Source: a virus. Taken from it: a stretch of DNA of 49,880 bases. Within the stretch, counting starts at the first letter, position 1, and the number at the start of each line of letters is the position of its first letter. This document shows positions 26,836 to 34,212 of this stretch, piece by piece. The notes beneath the pieces are model-generated. The model was not told the DNA's origin and did no database searches. It saw nothing but the letters and a program-made list of their open reading frames with translations. The DNA lies in the IMG/VR virus record IMGVR_UViG_3300034121_001925, positions 1 to 49,880 of that record; one strand, written 5' to 3'. The position numbers were made by a program, and so were the translations under genes.

Positions 26836-27162
26836 ATGAAAAAAATACTACTGCTGCTACTGTCATCCTCCAGCCTGCTATTGGCAAAACCAGTAGTAAT
26901 ATGGGATGATCCAAATCCTCCTTCAGCTAATATAGTATCTTATATAATATACGAGCAAGTCACCAGCTTAACTGGCACTACATATAAAGCTATATCGAAA
27001 GTATCGGGGAGTAGGGTATTTAATTTACCCACATCGAATACTACAAAAACATATACCGTGTCAGCCGTTAGCGCAGAAGGTTTGCAAAGTCCGATGAGCG
27101 AACCATTGACAATTTATGCTCCAATGGCCTTGAAAAATTTAAGACTTCAGGAAGTAAAGTAG
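26836..27162 (+). CDS. secreted protein with fibronectin type III-like domain (108 aa)
   Basis: MKKILLLLLSSSSLLLAKP is a signal peptide; the mature part (WDDPNPPSANIVSYIIYEQV, then TYTVSAVSAEGLQSPMSEPL) is a single FN3-like beta-sandwich. It may act in the periplasm or on the cell surface. Separate from the next gene by 28 nt. Confidence 0.65.
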   Translation: MKKILLLLLSSSSLLLAKPVVIWDDPNPPSANIVSYIIYEQVTSLTGTTYKAISKVSGSRVFNLPTSNTTKTYTVSAVSAEGLQSPMSEPLTIYAPMALKNLRLQEVK

Positions 27163-27190
27163 AAAACTTAAACTCGGTTGCGAGGTATAA

Positions 27191-28324
27191 ATGGGTATGC
27201 ACCATTTGACCTTGACGATGATTGTCAAAAATGAATCATCAAATATAGAGAGATGCCTGTCATCCGTCGCGGCTTATATAGATTACTATATTATATGTGA
27301 TACAGGATCTACCGACGATACAAAAGAAAAGATTGTTAATTTTTTTGATTTAAAAGGCATCAAGGGAGAGGTTCATGATCACAAGTGGGAAGACTTTGGA
27401 ACCAATAGAACTAAAGCTCTAGAGTTGACATATGGCAAAACTAAGTGGGCTCTGATGATAGATGCAGACGATAGTATTTCGGGTAAACTGCCAGTAGAAA
27501 AATTATCAGAAGAATTCGACGCCTATAATGTCATACTATCAAAAGAATCTTTTAGATGGTACAGAACTCAAATATTCAATATATCAAAAAAAGAATGGAA
27601 ATACGTAGAACCATTGCATGAGTACCCTACATGTGAAGGCCAAGCCAAAATAGGAACATTAGAAGGCAAATATAGTTGGGATGCAAGGGCCGAAGGATGT
27701 AGAGCAAAAGAAAGCGCCACAGCTCAAGAGAAATATACAAAGGATTACTGGACATTAAAGTCCTACCTCAAGAAAGATCCTAAACAGCCTAGGAAACAAT
27801 TCTATGCAGCCCAATCTGCTTTCGACGGCGGGATGTTCAAAGAAGCAGAAGAAGAATATATCAAAAGAATAAATCTAGGAGATTGGATAGAAGAAATATT
27901 CTATTCATGGTTTAGAATAGGTGCCTGCCGAGAAAGACTAGGAAGACCGCTAGAACAAATTATAGATGCTTATATGATGGCCTACGAAACATGCCCCCAT
28001 AGAGTAGAATCTTTAGTTAATATCTCAAGATGCTATAGAGAACATAATAGGCCTAGATCTGCCTACTTAGCTGCTATCCAAGGTGCCAATATTCCATACC
28101 CTAAAGACCTACTGTTTATCGAGGCTTCTGATTATTTGTGGCGTATACATGATGAGATAGGTGCTACAGCCTATTATATGGGCGAATGGGTAATCGGGGC
28201 TAGAGCGTGTGAGAAACTTTTGAGGGAAAATTATTTTCCACCGAATGAGAAAGAAAGGATTACCGCAAACTACAATTTATATAAAGAAGCTTTGAAGGAA
28301 CAAAATAAGCTGGCAAATCGTTAA
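27191..28324 (+). CDS. glycosyltransferase family 2 with helical repeats (377 aa)
   Basis: LTMIVKNESSNIERCLSSV, CDTGSTDDT (36-44) and MIDADD (89-94) are the nucleotide- and metal-binding blocks of GT2 enzymes; the C-terminal ~200 residues look like TPR-type helices (FYAAQSAFDGGMFKEAEEEY). TATAAA lies just upstream; the second ATG (27197, MHHLTLT) is the likelier start. It is the last gene before the cassette region. Confidence 0.8.
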   Translation: MGMHHLTLTMIVKNESSNIERCLSSVAAYIDYYIICDTGSTDDTKEKIVNFFDLKGIKGEVHDHKWEDFGTNRTKALELTYGKTKWALMIDADDSISGKLPVEKLSEEFDAYNVILSKESFRWYRTQIFNISKKEWKYVEPLHEYPTCEGQAKIGTLEGKYSWDARAEGCRAKESATAQEKYTKDYWTLKSYLKKDPKQPRKQFYAAQSAFDGGMFKEAEEEYIKRINLGDWIEEIFYSWFRIGACRERLGRPLEQIIDAYMMAYETCPHRVESLVNISRCYREHNRPRSAYLAAIQGANIPYPKDLLFIEASDYLWRIHDEIGATAYYMGEWVIGARACEKLLRENYFPPNEKERITANYNLYKEALKEQNKLANR

Positions 28325-28652
28325 GCTGGTAAACTGTTAAGCTGCCAAATTAGAGAAAGCAATAGAAATAGAGAAAGCAATAGCGCACGCTGCTCTAATA
28401 AAACACGCCGCTCAAATAGTGCACGCTTATTATAAACAAAGATACTTGTGAAAGAAAGTATAGTAGAAATGCTTTTATGTGGGTAAGAAGTTAGTGCCAC
28501 CCTACCCTATATGAGTTTCCATAGTTTCCATAATTTTCATAAATAGGGGGTTCCCCTATGGCCGCTTAAAGTATTTTTTATTTGACACGCAAATGCGCAA
28601 TAACTGTTACACCATGCGCCATGTTACACCATGCGACACGTTTTTTGTCAAG
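28325..28652. other. boundary of the cassette region, no gene
   Basis: Imperfect short repeats follow the GT2 stop (tagagaaagcaatag twice). At 28543-28560 half of a spacer palindrome appears, followed by TTTTTT, TTGACA (28582-28587) and two TTACACC units, so the first cassette border is truncated. Composition changes from AT-rich to mixed here. Confidence 0.6.
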
Positions 28653-28688
28653 TAAAAAAAAAGGACACGGGGTGAACCCGTGTCCTTT
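28653..28688 (-). terminator. intrinsic terminator after gene 28700-29200
   Basis: Eleven-base perfect stem AAGGACACGGG / CCCGTGTCCTT with a 5-nt loop; on the minus strand it ends in about nine T. Confidence 0.9.
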
Positions 28689-28699
28689 CGTATTACACC

Positions 28700-29200
28700 C
28701 TAGGCGACTAGTTCAAAAGTTTTTCCCCCATATTTTATGGTTTTTATGGATGAGAATTTAATGGCTTTAAAAGCCACTTGTTTCTTACCGGTGACGCCGA
28801 CTTCCGCCTGTCTCTTGTTCTCTCCTTTCTTACGTAAGAAAGGGATGACCTTCTCGGCTGGTATAATATACCCACCCGAAAAGTAGAAAGAATGCATCGG
28901 TGGAGAATTGCGCCTCACGTGCGCCAAGTACAGTTCTCCCTTGTGCTCGATGATCTTCTTGGACACAAACCACTGACCCCACGGAAGCGGGGCAGACACA
29001 AACCCGTCACCTCCCTGCATTCTCACTGCGTTTTGGTAGGATGCACCCACAACTATCCTCCCCGTAGACACTTTGAGCAAGTCACTGGGCCCGCCTTTTT
29101 TAACTTCTGGCGAAGTTATTATCTTAAGTCCAACGATGAGAGCGCCCAGTTTTTCACTGAGAAGGGAAATCAATTCTGTAGATGAAATGGTGTTGTTCAT
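28700..29200 (-). CDS. hypothetical protein, family A (166 aa)
   Basis: Paralogue of 31729-32232 and 46283-46789. Shared blocks: GALIVGLKIITSPEVKKGGP, GRIVVGASYQNAV, PLPWGQWFVSKK, and a very conserved end GVTGKKQV...IKFSSIKTIKYGG...FEL. No Cys motif or membrane segment; possibly a compact beta fold binding nucleic acid. The promoter TTGCGT-17-TATAGT is 8 nt from the ATG, so the message should be nearly leaderless. Function unknown. Confidence 0.8.
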   Translation of the reverse strand: MNNTISSTELISLLSEKLGALIVGLKIITSPEVKKGGPSDLLKVSTGRIVVGASYQNAVRMQGGDGFVSAPLPWGQWFVSKKIIEHKGELYLAHVRRNSPPMHSFYFSGGYIIPAEKVIPFLRKKGENKRQAEVGVTGKKQVAFKAIKFSSIKTIKYGGKTFELVA

Positions 29201-29281
29201 AGGACTTCACTATACACCCATTCCTTGAATCACGCAAGCGAATTTTTCTAATTGTTTTCGTTTTTCTTGGCGTGCCAATGC

Positions 29282-29312
29282 ATGTTACACCATGCACTAT
29301 GTTACACCATGC
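29282..29312. repeat. TTACACC array, promoter side of gene 28700-29200 (2 copies)
   Basis: First of the arrays of a 17-nt unit (consensus TGTTACACCATGCNNCA) that flank the minus-strand cassettes. One array lies ahead of each promoter, behind a TTGGCGTGCCAA palindrome, and another at the 3' end of the gene. Confidence 0.75.
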
Positions 29313-29468
29313 GCGAGAATCTAGGGTCCATGCCACACTACCATGGCGCGCGCATTTGTCAAAAAGAAAAACGTAGGGAAAAACACTATGCGCGAGAATC
29401 TAGGGTCCATGCCACACTACCATGGCGCGCGCATTTGTCAAAAAGAAAAACGTAGGGAAAAACACTAT
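29311..29468. repeat. tandem duplication, 79 bp x 2
   Basis: Two adjoining, identical-looking 79-bp copies begin at 29311 and 29390 (GCGCGAGAATCTAGGG). A third, slightly changed copy lies at 30156-30235. They extend the array between cassettes and contain no convincing gene. Confidence 0.85.
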
Positions 29469-29495
29469 GCGCGAGAAAAAGTGCACCATACGCTA

Positions 29496-29525
29496 TGTTA
29501 CACCATACGCTATGTTACACCATGC
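29496..29525. repeat. TTACACC array (2 copies)
   Basis: Placed between the 79-bp duplication and the spacer palindrome at 29538. Confidence 0.7.
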
Positions 29526-29537
29526 GGCACGTTTTTC

Positions 29538-29639
29538 GTCAAGTGAAAAAACACCTGATGCGCTAGTAGAGGAATCCCCTAGGCGACGGGCCCGGCTAGG
29601 GGATTCCCCTATGGCCGCTTAAAGTATTTTTTATTTGAC
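29538..29639. terminator. spacer palindrome 1, bidirectional terminator-like
   Basis: Order: GTCAA, A6, a stem arm ending AATCCCCTAG, a 13-nt GC-rich loop, CTAGGGGATT, T6, TTGAC. The inner 10-bp arms are perfect, and T-runs are present for both strands. Loop orientation: GGCGACGGGCCCGG. Confidence 0.7.
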
Positions 29640-29658
29640 ACGCAAATGCGCAATAACT

Positions 29659-29741
29659 GTTACACCATTCGCCATGTTACACCATGTGCCATGTTACACC
29701 ATGTGCCATGTTACACCATATGCCATTTTACACCATGCGAC
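29659..29741. repeat. TTACACC array, 3' side of gene 29804-30028 (5 copies)
   Basis: The largest array; unit length 17 nt, spacers ATTCGCC, ATGTGCC (twice) and ATATGCC. Confidence 0.75.
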
Positions 29742-29756
29742 ACGTTTTTTGTCAAG

Positions 29757-29796
29757 CAAAAAAAAAGAGCACGGGATACACCCGTGCTCTTTCGTA
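29757..29796 (-). terminator. intrinsic terminator after gene 29804-30028
   Basis: Stem AAAGAGCACGGG / CCCGTGCTCTTT with a short loop, followed on the minus strand by a run of T. A close relative of the terminator at 28653. Confidence 0.85.
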
Positions 29797-29803
29797 TTAC
29801 ACC

Positions 29804-30028
29804 TTAGGACATCCTATACGTCTCACACTTCGGTTCTAGTATGGTATCCCATACCATATAGAGTCTACCGGGCTCCATTAGAGCCACGAAATTGTTGTTG
29901 CCAGTCCATATACTGGCGCTGATGTCGCCGGGCCGCTTGACCCTAAAATGGCCGGGCTCAAGCGCCCAGCATGAAGGATACTTGCTCCATGTACGATACA
30001 TGGGACGGTTAAAAGATAGATTTGTCAT
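29804..30028 (-). CDS. hypothetical protein, family B (74 aa)
   Basis: Paralogue of 34940-35170: both share FRTWS-type start, SCW, PxHFRVKRPGD, and LYMVWDTI. Small beta-rich fold with many Trp/Tyr. The -10 TAGACT is 8 nt from the ATG. Function unknown. Confidence 0.75.
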   Translation of the reverse strand: MTNLSFNRPMYRTWSKYPSCWALEPGHFRVKRPGDISASIWTGNNNFVALMEPGRLYMVWDTILEPKCETYRMS

Positions 30029-30110
30029 AGGTCACTAGTCTAAAGCCTATCGGCCAATCACGCAAGCGAATTTTTCTAATTCTTTTCATTTTTTTTGGCG
30101 TGCCAACGCA

Positions 30111-30155
30111 TGTTACACCATGCACCATGTTACACCATGCACCATGTTACACCAT
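30111..30155. repeat. TTACACC array (3 copies)
   Basis: On the promoter side of gene 29804-30028; uniform spacer ATGCACCATG. Confidence 0.75.
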
Positions 30156-30260
30156 GTGCGAGAATCTAGGGTCCATGCCACACTACCATGGCGTGCGCAT
30201 TTGTCAAAAAGAAAAACGTAGGGAAAAACACTATGCGCGAGAAAAAGTGCACCATACGCT

Positions 30261-30292
30261 ATGTTACACCATACGCTATGTTACACCATGCG
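30261..30292. repeat. TTACACC array (2 copies)
   Basis: Together with 30236-30400 it repeats nearly unchanged the block at 29469-29640, evidence of segmental duplication of a cassette border. Confidence 0.75.
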
Positions 30293-30303
30293 GCACGTTT
30301 TTC

Positions 30304-30405
30304 GTCAAGTGAAAAAACACCTGATGCGCTAGTAGAGGAATCCCCTAGGCGACGGGCCCGGCTAGGGGATTCCCCTATGGCCGCTTAAGGTATTTTTTAT
30401 TTGAC
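30304..30405. terminator. spacer palindrome 2, bidirectional terminator-like
   Basis: Same arms and loop as copy 1; TTGACA (30401-30406) follows the T-run. Confidence 0.7.
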
Positions 30406-30423
30406 ACACGAATAGGCAATTCG

Positions 30424-30483
30424 TGTTATACCATGCGCTATGTTACACCGTGCGGCATGTTACACCATGCCGCATGTTACACC
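30424..30483. repeat. TTACACC array, 3' side of gene 30487-30813 (4 units)
   Basis: The first unit is TTATACC. The stop codon of the gene follows within 4 nt. Confidence 0.75.
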
Positions 30484-30486
30484 ATC

Positions 30487-30813
30487 CTAGTAATCCATGT
30501 GACTATCCATCATGGCGCGCATCCACGGGAGATGATGCGCGTCATCGTCAAATGGAGAATCGCAACGCATGTTGCTAAAGAAGTCATCCGTGCTTTCGCA
30601 TTTATGAACGTGCTTGCCGTGCTCGCTTAGGAACCAATGGATGTCTTCATCGCACCAATCAGCTTCATCATCTAGGAAAGTGTAAACCTCGCATTGCCAC
30701 AGTCTTTCGCCGTCTTCCTCAGCGAGCTCGATGGCAATAATAAGGTCTTTCTCGACTGTCCGGTCTGAGGTCAAATCCACTTGTGCCAAGTACGGGTTTT
30801 TATGGTTATTCAT
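30487..30813 (-). CDS. hypothetical acidic protein, family C (108 aa)
   Basis: Paralogue of 34278-34613 and more distantly of 35806-36069: shared NPYLxxxxL start, EVYTFLDDE, DEDIHWFLSEH, and STDDFFSNMRCDS with a D-rich end. Very acidic, which fits a protein that binds a host basic protein or imitates DNA, but that is speculation. TATCTT is 8 nt before the ATG. Confidence 0.75.
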   Translation of the reverse strand: MNNHKNPYLAQVDLTSDRTVEKDLIIAIELAEEDGERLWQCEVYTFLDDEADWCDEDIHWFLSEHGKHVHKCESTDDFFSNMRCDSPFDDDAHHLPWMRAMMDSHMDY

Positions 30814-30895
30814 AGGACCTTAAGATAGCGCATGATTGCCATCCACGCAAGTGAATTTTTCTAATTGTTTTCATTTTTCTTGGCGTGCCTATGCA

Positions 30896-30943
30896 TGTTA
30901 CACCATGCACCATGTTACACCATGCACCATATTACACCATGCG
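30896..30943. repeat. TTACACC array (3 copies)
   Basis: Promoter side of gene 30487-30813; the third unit has ATATTACACC. Confidence 0.7.
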
Positions 30944-30954
30944 GCACGTTTTTC

Positions 30955-31056
30955 GTCAAGTGAAAAAACACCTGATGCGCTAGTAGAGGAATCCCCTAGG
31001 CGACGGGCCCGGCTAGGGGATTCCCTTATGGTCGCTTAGGGTATTTTTTATTTGAC
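30955..31056. terminator. spacer palindrome 3, bidirectional terminator-like
   Basis: Same loop orientation as copies 1-2; the outer right arm is GGGATTCCCTTATGG. Confidence 0.7.
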
Positions 31057-31074
31057 ACACGAATAGGCAATTCG

Positions 31075-31138
31075 TGTTATACCATGCGCTATGTTACACC
31101 GTGCGGCATGTTACACCATGCCGCACATGTTACACCAT
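31075..31138. repeat. TTACACC array, 3' side of gene 31140-31325 (4 units)
   Basis: The array runs directly into the stop codon of the gene; the last spacer is enlarged by ACA. Confidence 0.75.
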
Positions 31139-31139
31139 A

Positions 31140-31325
31140 TTAGGATATCCAATATAATGTTCCGTTCAATGTCATCGACCCATCCCACCACTCATATCCA
31201 AGATACCTATTTTGGACGCGAAGAGAGCAAAAGTCTTGGCCCCTGCGGCCCACAATGCGGGTCACAGGAGAGGCGCCCCACATGGTGGGGATGGTGTATT
31301 CGCTCCGGGAAAGGTTAGGTTTCAT
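31140..31325 (-). CDS. hypothetical protein, family D (61 aa)
   Basis: The start at 31325 (MKPNLSRSEY) is chosen because the promoter TTGCGT-17-TAGAGT places its -10 exactly 8 nt before it; an ATG 11 codons upstream would lie inside the promoter. Nearly identical to 33216-33401, and related to 33743-33934. Core: IPTMWG, RGQDFC, YEWWDGSM. Small beta-rich fold, function unknown. Confidence 0.75.
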   Translation of the reverse strand: MKPNLSRSEYTIPTMWGASPVTRIVGRRGQDFCSLRVQNRYLGYEWWDGSMTLNGTLYWIS

Positions 31326-31406
31326 AGAACCCCACTCTACAGCCGTTCCTTGAATCACGCAAGTGAATTTTTCTAATTGTTTTTATTTTTCTTGGCGTGC
31401 CAACGC

Positions 31407-31455
31407 ATGTTACACCATGCACCATGTTACACCATGCACCATGTTACACCATGCG
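31407..31455. repeat. TTACACC array (3 copies)
   Basis: Promoter side of gene 31140-31325. Confidence 0.75.
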
Positions 31456-31466
31456 GCACGTTTTTC

Positions 31467-31558
31467 GTCAAGTGAAAAAACACCTGATGCGCTAGTAGAG
31501 GAATCCCCTAGGCGACGGGCCCGGCTAGGGGATTCCCTTATGGTCGCTTAGGGTTGAC
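31467..31558. terminator. spacer palindrome 4, bidirectional terminator-like
   Basis: Same arms and loop as copy 3 but the right T-run is lost; TTGACAT follows directly after GGG. Confidence 0.65.
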
Positions 31559-31692
31559 ATTATAAATAATTAAAAGATAGTACACCATGCGGCAAAGTAG
31601 CAAAGCGCAAAAGCTAGTACACCTTGCGCAAAAGTAGTCCGCCGTACTTTTTCCGTCACCTTAAAATAAAATAAAAATAAATTCATTAGAAC

Positions 31693-31720
31693 TTGCGTTT
31701 TTCAGGATAGGGCTTATAAT
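31693..31720 (+). promoter_or_regulatory. sigma70-like promoter of gene 31729-32232
   Basis: TTGCGT, 16-nt spacer, perfect TATAAT; the ATG starts 8 nt after the -10. Confidence 0.75.
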
Positions 31721-31728
31721 ATAATCGT

Positions 31729-32232
31729 ATGAACACCACTACTCTATCTCACTCCGCTTTCCTTTCCATGCTTCAGGGAAAGCTTGGCGCTCTCATTATT
31801 GGGCTTGAAACCATCACTTCTCCTGAAGTGAAAAAGGGCGGTCCAGCCCATGTTCAAAAATACTCCAAAGGGAGGATTGTGGTCGGCGCATCCTACGCCA
31901 AAGCCGTCCGCGCACAAGGGGGGGAAGGCTTTGAGTCTTCTTCCCTTCCATGGGGGGAATGGCTGATTTCAAAGAAGGTAGTCACTCACAAGGGGGAATT
32001 TTATCTGGCCCATGTTCGCCGGAACAGTCCTCCCCTTAAATCGTTTTTCACCTCACAAGGTGAAATAATAGACAAGGCTGATATCAAGCCTTTCCTAAGA
32101 AAAGTGTACGAGAACAAGCGCCAAGCTGAAGCAGGGGTGACGGGAAAAAAGCAGGTTGATTTCAAGCTGATAAAATTCAGTTCTATAAAAACCATAAAAT
32201 ACGGGGGGAGAACTTTTGAACTAGTCTCATAA
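31729..32232 (+). CDS. hypothetical protein, family A (167 aa)
   Basis: Opposite strand to its close paralogue at 28700-29200 (shared GRIVVGASY, SLPWGEWLISKK, YLAHVRRNSPP, GVTGKKQVDFKLIKFSSIKT). Predicted soluble and basic. The opposite orientation shows that the family has moved or inverted within the region. The promoter at 31693 implies a nearly leaderless mRNA. Confidence 0.8.
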   Translation: MNTTTLSHSAFLSMLQGKLGALIIGLETITSPEVKKGGPAHVQKYSKGRIVVGASYAKAVRAQGGEGFESSSLPWGEWLISKKVVTHKGEFYLAHVRRNSPPLKSFFTSQGEIIDKADIKPFLRKVYENKRQAEAGVTGKKQVDFKLIKFSSIKTIKYGGRTFELVS

Positions 32233-32310
32233 ATTCCCCCTATCCTCCCCCCCCTACTTTCCCCATAAGGAGAGTAGGGGATAAAATTTCCATAACCGTC
32301 AGGATTTCCA

Positions 32311-32644
32311 TAATCGCTATTAAGCGCCATAGCTCTTCGAAGTTGTAGAATAACCATAAGAGCCGTAGCGGCTGAAAGCCGCATAATCGCTATTAAGCGC
32401 TATAGCTCTTCGAAGTTGTAGAATAACCATAAGAGCCGTAGCGGCTGAAAGCCGCATATTCTCTATTACGCGCCATAGCTCTTCGAAGTTGTAGAATAAC
32501 CATAAGAGCCGTAGCGGCTGAAAGCCGCATATTCTCTATTACGCGCCATAGCTCTTCGAAGTTGTAGAATAACCATAAGAGCCGTAGCGGCTGAAAGCCG
32601 CATATTCTCTATTACGCTCCATAACCCTTGGAACTTTTACAATA
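32311..32644. repeat. 73-bp dimeric repeat array, four units plus degenerate end
   Basis: The core AGCTCTTCGAAG starts at 32331, 32404, 32477 and 32550, an exact 73-bp period. Each unit is a dimer of related halves: one with CTCTTCGAAG, one with GCGGCTGAAAGCCGC (6-bp hairpin, GAA loop). The array ends in a degenerate unit (ATAACCCTTGGAACTT). It lies between convergent genes, 3' of gene 32722-32925. The 73-bp period is not a multiple of three, so it is not coding. Confidence 0.9.
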
Positions 32645-32721
32645 AGGATTTCCCCTAGTCACGCTTAAGGTGAATAAGAGAGTGACGCACTATGAACGAT
32701 TACGCCACTCTCTCATTCTTT

Positions 32722-32925
32722 TTAACTTGCTTGACGTTTCCTTAGTTCGTCAGCAAATGTCATGCCTTGGTCCCTGTAGTAGTTCTCATTATTGGGGGCT
32801 GGCAATGTCGCCATTGCTTCCGCCGCCAAGCGGCAATCCATTACAACCCAATTGAGGCTTTCAATTGAGAGAGTCTTGGCTTTAGCTTTCCAATAAATGA
32901 AGTCTAGTGACGTGGCTTGTTTCAT
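32722..32925 (-). CDS. hypothetical protein, family E (67 aa)
   Basis: Paralogue of 48368-48577: shared ATSxDFIxW, AKTLS, DCxxAAxAMAT, NxENYYxDQGxTFADELxxR. Helical, soluble. TATAAT is 8 nt before the ATG. Function unknown. Confidence 0.75.
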   Translation of the reverse strand: MKQATSLDFIYWKAKAKTLSIESLNWVVMDCRLAAEAMATLPAPNNENYYRDQGMTFADELRKRQAS

Positions 32926-33029
32926 GACACCTCATTATAACTCATTCGTTGTAACCTGCAAATGTTTTTTTCAATTACTTTAGTTTTTTTTACCATAGCA
33001 AATCTCATGCCAAGTAAAACATTTTTTCT

Positions 33030-33132
33030 GTCAAGCAAAAAAAATCCCTTACACGCTAGTAGAGGAATCCCCTAGGCGGCGCCCCCGGCTAGGGGATTTC
33101 CCTATGATAGCTTAAGGTATTTTTTAGTTGAC
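33030..33132. terminator. spacer palindrome 5, bidirectional terminator-like
   Basis: Loop GGCGGCGCCCCCGG, same direction as copies 1-4; A- and T-runs both strong. Confidence 0.7.
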
Positions 33133-33152
33133 ACGCAAATGAGTAATGCGTG

Positions 33153-33214
33153 TTACACCATGCGCCATGTTACACCGTGCGACATGTTACACCATGCCGC
33201 ACATGTTACACCAT
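33153..33214. repeat. TTACACC array, 3' side of gene 33216-33401 (4 copies)
   Basis: Runs directly into the stop codon; spacers CATGCGC, CGTGCGA, CATGCCGCA. Confidence 0.75.
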
Positions 33215-33215
33215 A

Positions 33216-33401
33216 CTAGGATATCCAATATAATGTGCCGTTTACTGTCATTGAGCCGTCCCACCACTCATATCCTAGATACCTATTGTTAACGCGAAGA
33301 GAGCAAAAGTCTTGGCCCCTACGGCCCACAATGCGGGTCACAGGAGAGGCACCCCACATGGTGGGGATGGAGTATTCGTTCCGGAAAAGGTTAGGTTTCA
33401 T
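33216..33401 (-). CDS. hypothetical protein, family D (61 aa)
   Basis: Differs from 31140-31325 at only a few positions (for example NLFRNEYS for NLSRSEYT, and VNNRYLGY for VQNRYLGY). The start at 33401 is set by TAGAGT lying 8 nt upstream. A recent duplication of a whole cassette with its promoter. Confidence 0.75.
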   Translation of the reverse strand: MKPNLFRNEYSIPTMWGASPVTRIVGRRGQDFCSLRVNNRYLGYEWWDGSMTVNGTLYWIS

Positions 33402-33482
33402 AGAACCCCACTCTACAGCCGTTCCTTGAATCACGCAAGTGAATTTTTCTAATTGTTTTCATTTTTCTTGGCGTGCCAATGC

Positions 33483-33551
33483 ATGTTACACCATGCACTA
33501 TGTTACACCATACGCTATGTTACACCATGCACCATGTTACACCATACGCCA
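33483..33551. repeat. TTACACC array (4 copies)
   Basis: Promoter side of gene 33216-33401; alternates spacers GCACTATG, ACGCTATG, GCACCATG. Confidence 0.75.
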
Positions 33552-33559
33552 TGTTTTTC

Positions 33560-33661
33560 GTCAAGTAAAAAAATTCCTTACGAGCTAGTAGAGGAATCCC
33601 CTAGCCGGGGCCGCCGCCTAGGGGATTCCCTTATGATTGCTTAGGGTATTTTTTAGTTGAC
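33560..33661. terminator. spacer palindrome 6, loop inverted
   Basis: Loop reads GCCGGGGCCGCCGCC, the reverse-complement direction compared with copies 1-5, while the arms keep their order. Confidence 0.7.
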
Positions 33662-33679
33662 ACGCAAATGCGCAATGCG

Positions 33680-33739
33680 TGTTACACCATGCCGCATGTT
33701 ACACCATGCCGCATGTTACACCATGCGGCATGTTACACC
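33680..33739. repeat. TTACACC array (4 copies)
   Basis: At the 3' side of gene 33743-33934; spacers are GCCGC twice, then GCGGC. Confidence 0.75.
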
Positions 33740-33742
33740 TTG

Positions 33743-33934
33743 TTATCTGATGGTGTACATCTGTCCAAATATGGACATGGTGCCATCCCACCATTCCATG
33801 GCTATAAATATGCCACCAACATGAAGCTCGCAGTAATCTTGCCCCCGGCGGTTGACTACCCTAGTCACACGGGAAAGAGGACCCCACATGGTGGGGATAG
33901 GATGGAGTTGTGATCTGAATAGTCGTGGTATCAT
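33743..33934 (-). CDS. hypothetical protein, family D distant member (63 aa)
   Basis: Shares IPTMWG, TRVVNRRGQDYCEL and EWWDGTM with 31140-31325 and 33216-33401 but is otherwise diverged. TTGCGT-16-TATATT and an 8-nt distance to the ATG. Function unknown. Confidence 0.7.
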   Translation of the reverse strand: MIPRLFRSQLHPIPTMWGPLSRVTRVVNRRGQDYCELHVGGIFIAMEWWDGTMSIFGQMYTIR

Positions 33935-34014
33935 AGGACTTCAATATACCACATGCCTTGAGAGACGCAAGCGAATTTTTCTAATTGTTTTCATTTTTCT
34001 TGGCGTGCCTATGC

Positions 34015-34082
34015 ATGTTACACCATGCACTATGTTACACCATACGCTATGTTACACCATGCATCATGTTACACCATACGCC
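34015..34082. repeat. TTACACC array (4 copies)
   Basis: Promoter side of gene 33743-33934; almost the same as the array at 33483. Confidence 0.75.
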
Positions 34083-34091
34083 ATGTTTTTC

Positions 34092-34193
34092 GTCAAGTAA
34101 AAAAATTCCTTACGAGCTAGTAGAGGAATCCCCTAGCCGGGGCCGCCGCCTAGGGGATTACCCTATAATCGCTTAGGGTATTTTTTAGTTGAC
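34092..34193. terminator. spacer palindrome 7, loop inverted
   Basis: Same loop direction as copy 6; the right arm is changed to GGGGATTACCC. Confidence 0.7.
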
Positions 34194-34212
34194 ACGCGAA
34201 TGCGCAATAACT

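Noticed and set aside
28436-28480. Tiny frame after a TATAGT in the boundary region
   Set aside because: Five codons only, no similarity to other minicistrons, and spacing to the start differs from the cassettes.
29252-29622. Possible proteins with repeated MARAFVKKKN
   Set aside because: Produced by the 79-bp tandem duplication in a spacer; no promoter, no conservation outside the repeat.
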